Origin: Crocodylus rhombifer
Lineage: Eukaryota; Chordata; Crocodylia; Crocodylidae
Direction: 5' to 3'
DNA length: 64,000 nucleotides
Assembly (NCBI GenBank): GCA_038503035.1
Contig: JAVSML010018810.1
Span: 52,492 to 116,491 of the forward strand
Shown: positions 57,871 through 64,000 of the stretch, one piece after another
How the letters are laid out: every line of letters starts with the position of its first letter
Position numbering within the stretch: position 1 is the first letter of the stretch
Notes under the pieces: model-generated
What the model was told of the DNA's origin: nothing
What the model saw: the letters and a program-made list of their open reading frames with translations, nothing else
Database searches by the model: none
Position numbers and translations under genes: made by a program

Positions 57871-59034
57871 AGAGGGAAACTTAAAAGCGCAAGGGTTCAG
57901 TCTGTGACCAAAACAGGAGCCTAATGAGTGTCCAGCTGGAGGAATTTTGGCAGTACTCTGACTACATTAGCTCCTGATATTAACAAGGGACAGAAAGTAG
58001 TTCCAAGCTATTCTTTTTATGTCTTGGCCCTAGGGCAAGGTAAGAATAAATATAACACCCTGAACATAAACGTATAGGAAAATAATCTAATAATCAGTCT
58101 TATGATGGGGAACATGACAGATTTATTTATCAGGGGACTGATCATGTTTTGGACAGTGCATTTGAAATATACAGATTCAGGATTTCTTTGAAAGTGTCTG
58201 CTTACTTTGAAATGCTAACTAATCTCTTATTACAGATTCATAATGCTCAAAGTAAGATTGGTACTAGAGCAAAGGAAATTCTGGGAGTTCTGAGCATAGA
58301 AGGGAGGATTTTTGGTCGGGGACAAACTAGAAGGAATTAGTAGTGGCAACCCTTGTAAATACAAGTGTATGTTTACATTAAAAATCTTTACCTTACAAGG
58401 CTGTTATGAAAATGTTGATATTTATAAATGCTTTGAAGCTGTTAAATGTTGTAGAAGTGCTAAATATAATACATGTTTCAGAAAGACTTAATTTAGAAGA
58501 CTTAATTTATTAATTTTGTGCAGATTATCTAATAGTTGGCCTAACAACAGAAGAAGCAAAGATCCTACTGAAACACAGATGACCTTCTCCATCTGTTCTT
58601 ACACATTTCAACATTAACACCTCAATGTTAACACAGTTAACATTAACTGTTAATTAACACAGTTAACATTAACACCTCAATGTTAACATGGTTGAGCATG
58701 TGTTCACAACAAGCAACATGCAGAACATTACAGAAAATGGCTCACCAATTGAAATGCTGTCTCTGAATGAGGCAAATCCCTTGTGCTGAGTCAGGTGGAT
58801 AACTACTGCAGTGTGTCTCCGTGTCCTGATTTGCATACATAAGCCCCACTTCAGAGTGTCTGCGCTGAAGAGCTGCACATGCCCCATCCCCCATGTGTCT
58901 GTGTTGACACAGTACAGTTAAGTGGGCTATGGTTGCTGGGGGCTTATCCCACTAAAACCATTGCCAACTAGAGCTACATGCAGAATTGGTTTGTGATATG
59001 TTATAGAAGAACAAATCTGTACTTTTCAACCCCA
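57871..59034. other. CEP112 intron 5, with a small palindromic repeat
   Basis: At 58611-58632 and 58666-58687 the same 22 bases (ACATTAACACCTCAATG..) occur twice, 33 bases apart, in a cluster of GTTAAC palindromes. Otherwise nothing is recognised. Confidence 0.6.
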
Positions 59035-59247
59035 TCTTCATAAATGGGTCTTTGCTCAACTCAACCTAGGATTCATCTAGCAGAATAAACTCCCACCAGA
59101 GGTGCGGCAGTCACCTACCCTGGTGGTTTTCAAGAGGAGACTGGACAGTCACCTTGCTGGGGTCACTTGACCCCGGTTGTCTTCTGGAGGGGGCTGGATC
59201 CAATGATCTGCAAGATCCCTTGCAGTCCCTAACAATCTCTGAATCAT
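59035..59247 (+). mobile_element. CR1 LINE 3' end fragment
   Basis: The + strand shows the CR1 ORF2 end (GTGGTTTTCAAGAGGAGACT, then GGACAGTCACCTTGCTGGGG) and the 3' tail (GGGGGCTGGATCCAATGATC, then CCTTGCAGTCCCTAACAATC). Confidence 0.88.
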
Positions 59248-60039
59248 CTGATGTGACATGCTCCTTATTTCTGTTTATTCCAACCAAAAGAGCAGTTGGG
59301 CCTGTTTAGACAAGCTGCTCCTGCTTGTGGCTGCAGTGTTGATGCTGCAAAGTAGATATTCTCTGAGTAGTGCAGAGTACCACACAAGATGGTGGGATTT
59401 GGAGGGTGCTGCATTCATGGGAGACTGGAGATACTTGCTACAGATTTCCCATATGTAGACTGATGCTGCTAGTAAAGGGCAGCTATCCCAGGTCCCATCA
59501 GGCAGAGCTGGGATGACCAGCAGTGGATCCAGGAACCAGACCTGCAAGGAGGAGCCTCCAGTGCCAGGACACCTGACTGAGGGATTTCCTGCTAAGTGTA
59601 GGGATTGGTTGCTGTTTCCCTACAGGACCATGGCTAACCAGTTCAGCATTGGCAAACCAACAGTTAGTTCTATGTTAATGAAGGTTTTCAGGACATGTAG
59701 GCTGCAGGTAATCTATTGGTAGCTGGTATAACCATTGTACATGAACCAATAACTGACTTTCAGAAAGAAAGGGTTTCCAATGTGGGTTAAGTACTTGCAT
59801 GATACTCCTGCCCAATTTTTCCAAGAGAAGGAGCAAATAAACATATCAAATGCGAAGATACCATTTCATCATTCTAAGGGCCTTGGCTGATCAAAGAGGC
59901 AAGTTATGAACATCAATATATGATGTACCAGAAAATGTGTGCGAGCCAGGAGCCTTGTTCCTTTGTGTTGTGGCACGATTGTCAATAGAATGATGATTAC
60001 TAGGCATTCTGCTTAGGTAATATTCTACTTTTTGGCTGC
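59248..60039. other. CEP112 intron 5, nothing recognised
   Basis: Unremarkable intron sequence between two CR1 tails. Confidence 0.5.
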
Positions 60040-60152
60040 AATGATCTAGTTTGGCTGGGGTGATCTAGTTGGGGATGGTCCTGCTTTGAGCAGGGGACTA
60101 GATGATATCCGAAGGTCACTTCCAACCTTAATTTTCTATGATTCTATAATAT
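60040..60152 (+). mobile_element. CR1 LINE 3' end fragment with octamer tail
   Basis: This contains TTTGAGCAGGGGACTAGATG, then CCTTAATTTTCTATGATTCT followed by ATAA, the classic CR1 3' terminus with its ATTCTATG repeats. Confidence 0.9.
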
Positions 60153-62379
60153 CTGAAAGCATGTTTATAAATAAAATATGTATATTATAAACTTGAGCAT
60201 GTCATCCCTTTTTTCCAGTGGAATTTTCATTTTTGTCTCTGAGTATTGCCTTTTATTTGTTCAAATGCCCCAAGTAAAGCAGCTTGCAAAAAGCAAGGTT
60301 TGAGATTAAAGTTATGTATTGTTATGGTCAGTTCTGCTTTGAAGAGGAATGTAGACCCTGTGGGACCCAGCTATCTTCTGAATGGGTCAGAAGGCTGATT
60401 TCCTCAACTAGTTATCATTGAAAGCATATGGAGAGCCATCATCAGCTTTGCCTTATCAACGTGCCGTGTTTACCAGCTATGCCCCAATACAAAGCTTTTT
60501 TCTCCCAATCAGCATGAAGGGGGGTAAGGGAGCGGGGTGGGGTGGGGAGGCCTTGTCTTGGATTTGAGTACCAGCTGGGGGCAGGTGGTGACTCAGCTCT
60601 GGCTTTGGCCCTGGGCTCAGAGCTAAAGCCAAGTCACCACCTACCGTGGCCTGGGATAGGTTATTTGTGGGGGAGGAGGCATGTAGATGGGGGAGGATGG
60701 TAGAGAGAGAAATGGGAAACCTGTGTTCATGGCTTTGGGAAGATAGCCCAGCTTGCCCTCTTCCTCCTTACTTTCTGCTCCAGCTTCAGCCTTTTATTGG
60801 ACCAACTACATAGTCCAATAAATGCAATACTATGTACAAAAAGCACTATGTACTACATATAGCTATGTACAATGCTACATAGTTAGTCCAATAAAAGATA
60901 ATACCCAAGGAATCCTTGCTTCTCGCACCAATATTAGCATTTGTAAATGTCCACACCTTAGTTTTAGTTCTGTTTTAGAAATCTCATTTATAGTACAATA
61001 AAATATATTTAATGAAAGGAAAAGAAGTTTGTCAAATAAAGTAACTTTATTTTTGGGAACTCTCAGATCTCCAATATGAGGTTGCTTAGCTTTCTGGAAG
61101 GGAAAGAATTCCTTAGAGCATGTAGGGCTGATAAAATGTCAATAATGTCATAATATTTTTAATATTGCATTTAATTTTAATGATCAATTATAACATTTAA
61201 TAATTGGTATGGTAATATTTAAGCAGAATGACTGAACTGATCCCAGTAAATGCATACCTCTGCTGTCTTTCATTCAATACTCCCAAAGCAGTTTGGAAAT
61301 ATTTTATAAGCTTCACAATGCCCCTGAGATAACATTTCATCTGCTACTGGAATACAGCCAGTTCTGAGGAATGATATGATGGCTCTGTCATGTACCATAG
61401 AAACACAGAACATCAGGTCTGTGTGGAAGTAGAGAATATTGTGTTCATTTGAAAATGCTAGGGGTACTATTAGCCAGGTAGGGTACTGTTTTCCATACAG
61501 TATTGGACTTTTTGCCGGAAGAAAGAGGTTAACTCCTCAGCCGTTATCAAAAGTATCATGGGACCATTATTAAAAAATGCTCCGGAACTTGACCTTTAAG
61601 TCTTCCCAAAAATAGTCGCTTACTGTTACCCATGGAGAGAAGAGAACTTCTACCTAAGGAATTCTTTGGTCAGTGATTTATATTCTGTTATCTTGGGTTG
61701 GGTGATGAAAGTATGGAACAGAATCATAGCTTTTTTTTCTTCTGGGGGAAACTAAACTTAAGTCACTTGGATGTCCATTAAGATTATTCCCTGGGTCCTG
61801 TAAACGATTAGGTTTTTCTCTGAGAATAAACATTTCCTTCTCACAATGCCTATGAAACTCGTAGCTAAACAAATGAAGGACAACCTTTAAAGTCATGGGC
61901 TGGCCCCAGTGAGTTCAATTTATATTATTTTTTAATAATTATATTTTATTCTTTTGCAGTGGATAAAAAATCAGTAGCATTTGTTGTTATATTATCATCA
62001 TTTAATTATAGTATTCTTTAGAAATTTATGGAAAAATTGGCGTGCATCTCAGGAAAACTCATCTAAAACTAAATGTTCTTGCTGCTTTATAGCATGCAGT
62101 GTACTTATTCAAGCACATTTTAAAATGCCTAGCCAGAGGGTTTTGTTTTATTTCTGATCCGATCTGATAGTTTCCATTAAACCCACTAACATTGAAACTA
62201 ATATGGGAAAATGTCTTTGCTGTCAACAAATGTTGTATTTCTTTATAGGTTCAAATCTTTAGAGCATTTAGTATACTAAATTTAGTATACTAAGTTTTGA
62301 TTTTGATTGTCCTGGCCTTTGAATACCCAGTCGAAGATACCTTTAAAAGGTACAGATTTTACAGAAATACATGCTCAAT
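60153..62379. other. CEP112 intron 5, with a small inverted repeat
   Basis: At 60790-60813 and 60875-60897 inverse copies of CTACATAGTTGGTCCAATAAA enclose about 60 bases of CTATGTA repeats. A G-rich patch lies at 60518-60550. The rest is AT-rich and unremarkable. Confidence 0.5.
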
Positions 62380-62626
62380 GGGCAAGTCTACACAAGATGC
62401 TAACTGTAGAGTAACCTAATAATACTGTGCTGTGATGTGCTACTGCACAATGTTAATACACTACTGCACAGTATTACTAGGCTACCGTGCAGTACCATCA
62501 CTAAAATGGTGTTCGCTGGCACTACTATGCAGGAACTCCAGTTGTGAATTTAGTATTTCATTGTACAAGTACTAAATTAAATGCACAGTAGCCACTACGC
62601 ATTAATGAATGTGTAGATGTGCTTGC
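62380..62626. mobile_element. 247-bp MITE with TCTACAC ends
   Basis: The left end is GGGCAAGTCTACACAAGATG and the inverse of the right end is GCAAGCACATCTACAC. The inside repeats CTGCACAGTA and CTACTGCACA motifs. It is the same family as 51236-51710. No target duplication is clear. Confidence 0.6.
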
Positions 62627-63665
62627 TACCTTCTGAAAATTACATTCTCTTAGGGCGCCTGAATAACCAGTTCTGAAGATCCCTGATAGCTTGTTCTGAC
62701 GCTGATTAGGACTGGAAACGGTGGACCAGTTTCAGTCTTAGCGCAAGTAGACACAGCTCCCATTCTAATCCATGTGTTTGTACACTCACACCAGTTTTAA
62801 TTTTTAGGAAAGTGTAACTCAGCTCAGGAGTCAGCAGAACCAGGGAGTGTGGATTGCATTGTCTTTTTCTTTCTCTGGAGAATCTTCTGCCTGCAGAGGG
62901 AGACCTAGGTAGTGAGAGTGAAAGGAATTAGCTACTAAACATGGTTAAAGCAAAAGAAATATGGGGAATTCTTGGGTGGCTCCAGCAATAGTGCAATATG
63001 TGCCTGTGGTTTCTTGTGAACTTGGCTCAGCTTTTACATTGTCTTCCATTCTAGTTAAACTCAACCATTTCTGTACAAGCCTTTTGATTTGTTCTCTTTT
63101 TTGGTTTTCTTAGTTTCTGTCTGCTTACTATAAACATACCTATTGTATATGTGGTGGTGCTGGAGGACGGCACCACTGTAAAAACTTTCCCACAGTGAAC
63201 TCCAAGTGGTGTGTTGTGACTTCAAAAAATAAATTCAACTTTCATGCTGACAAACAGTCTTCAAATGCTTTAATGTCCTTCCACAAAGACTGCAGAAGCA
63301 GCATTAAAGTGTTCTTCCCTTCAAATTATGATGTTAGATAAGAATGTCCATACTCAGATTTCCTAAAGCTACTCAGCAGTTCTTTCTGCAGGGAACATGC
63401 TGGCTGCCGGGGTTTGTTAGACTGAAGGAAGAACTTAGGGCAAGGTTCATTTGAGTTGTTTACCATTTCCAAATCTAAGTGTTCTTAACTCTTTCATGTG
63501 TGTTTTTCTGTCCATGGTTTGAAAACAAACATGATTTCTCTTTGAAGAAGTTACTGGGAAATATGCAAAAAACATGCTGATCCAAATGTTTTTCCTAAAT
63601 CTTAACATACAGCATACCTTCTGACTCTCTGATACTCCATAAGCATGTATTATTTTAGTTAATTA
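62627..63665. other. CEP112 intron 5, nothing recognised
   Basis: AT-rich intron. No exon of CEP112 and no repeat seen. Confidence 0.5.
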
Positions 63666-64000
63666 CTAGGCCTGTGTGAATAGGGAAGTACTCGATTCGG
63701 ATTCAGATGATTCGGAGGACAATTTTGATTTGGAGATTTGGATCACTGTCCTGAATCAATACGGACGAATTGGCTTCAGAAGATTTGGTGTAAATTCAGA
63801 GGGATTCAGTGATTTGGATCGGTTGAGGAGAGGCAGGCACAGCCGGACAGCTGCAGGTTCTCCCACGGCTCCTCTGACTATGCCTGCCTCTCCCCAGGCG
63901 GGGGGAGCTGTAGGAGAAGCCCCTGTGGCTGCCCTGCCTGGCTGCATCCCCCCACCCAGCCACAGCTTAGTCCCAGAACTTAAAAAACCCCCCAAAAAAA
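63666..64000. repeat. Dispersed repeat rich in GATTCGGAT motifs, cut by the window edge
   Basis: It starts near TAGGCCTGTGTGAATAGGG and continues with GATTCGGATTCAGATGATTC and TTTGGATCGG motifs, then a GC-rich core. This layout is that of a hAT-like MITE whose right end is outside the window. The family is not certain. Confidence 0.45.

Noticed and set aside
50932..64000. Further CEP112 coding exon
   Set aside because: I looked for the next conserved block (human ENPRYLRQ region and the start of the coiled coil) after an AG acceptor and did not find it; it probably lies beyond the window.
1..64000. CRISPR arrays, operons, phage or bacterial systems, tRNA and rRNA genes
   Set aside because: Spliced vertebrate genes, CR1 and MITEs throughout. 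No regularly spaced repeats with unique spacers and no cloverleaf or rRNA sequence was recognised.

Overview
This is a stretch of vertebrate nuclear genome: long introns with GT..AG splice sites, CR1 LINE debris, many hAT and Tigger-type DNA transposons and one CpG-island promoter. The abundance of CR1 with many hAT MITEs, and introns of 3-15 kb, suggests a sauropsid. A crocodilian is most likely and a turtle is possible; the species is inferred, not shown. A 10-base N run at 18928-18937 marks an assembly gap.

Two genes lie head-to-tail on the + strand. The first (about 0.6-6.3 kb) is the 3' part of APOH (beta-2-glycoprotein I, apolipoprotein H): the second half of sushi domain 2, whole domains 3, 4 and 5, and the C-terminal tail exon. 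Its earlier exons lie upstream of the window or are too diverged to call. The second (about 18.9 kb to beyond the right edge) is the 5' part of CEP112 (centrosomal protein 112): a CpG-island promoter with a probable non-coding exon, then five coding exons whose phases join perfectly (100+191+170+97+75 nt = 211 codons). The rest of CEP112, mainly its coiled coil, is off the right edge. The same order and orientation (APOH then CEP112) is known in mammals, which supports both calls. The two proteins are functionally unrelated: one is a secreted plasma protein, the other a centrosomal one.

The 13-kb intergenic region (5.8-18.9 kb) and the CEP112 introns are mostly transposon history. Main items: a three-layer nest at 7.1-9.1 kb (a solo LTR-like element inside a hAT-like element that also carries a CR1 tail), with both target duplications readable; a hAT MITE split by a 1.9-kb CR1 (12.5-14.6 kb); a second LTR-like copy at 21.8-22.8 kb; a decayed autonomous hAT on the minus strand (35.4-38.8 kb) with recognisable BED, DUF659-like and C-terminal dimerisation regions; two Tigger/pogo-type elements (4.7 and 30.5 kb) that keep a transposase-tail frame with a PCNA-binding-like motif; several hAT MITEs with 8-bp target duplications; and two near-perfect inverted duplications (23.6-24.7 kb and 45.8-46.1 kb) that ordinary transposon ends do not explain.

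I found no bacterial-type features, CRISPR arrays, tRNA or rRNA genes, and no new multi-gene system. The most interesting points are the changed phospholipid-binding surface of APOH domain V, the PIP-box-like relic, the nested insertions and the inverted duplications.
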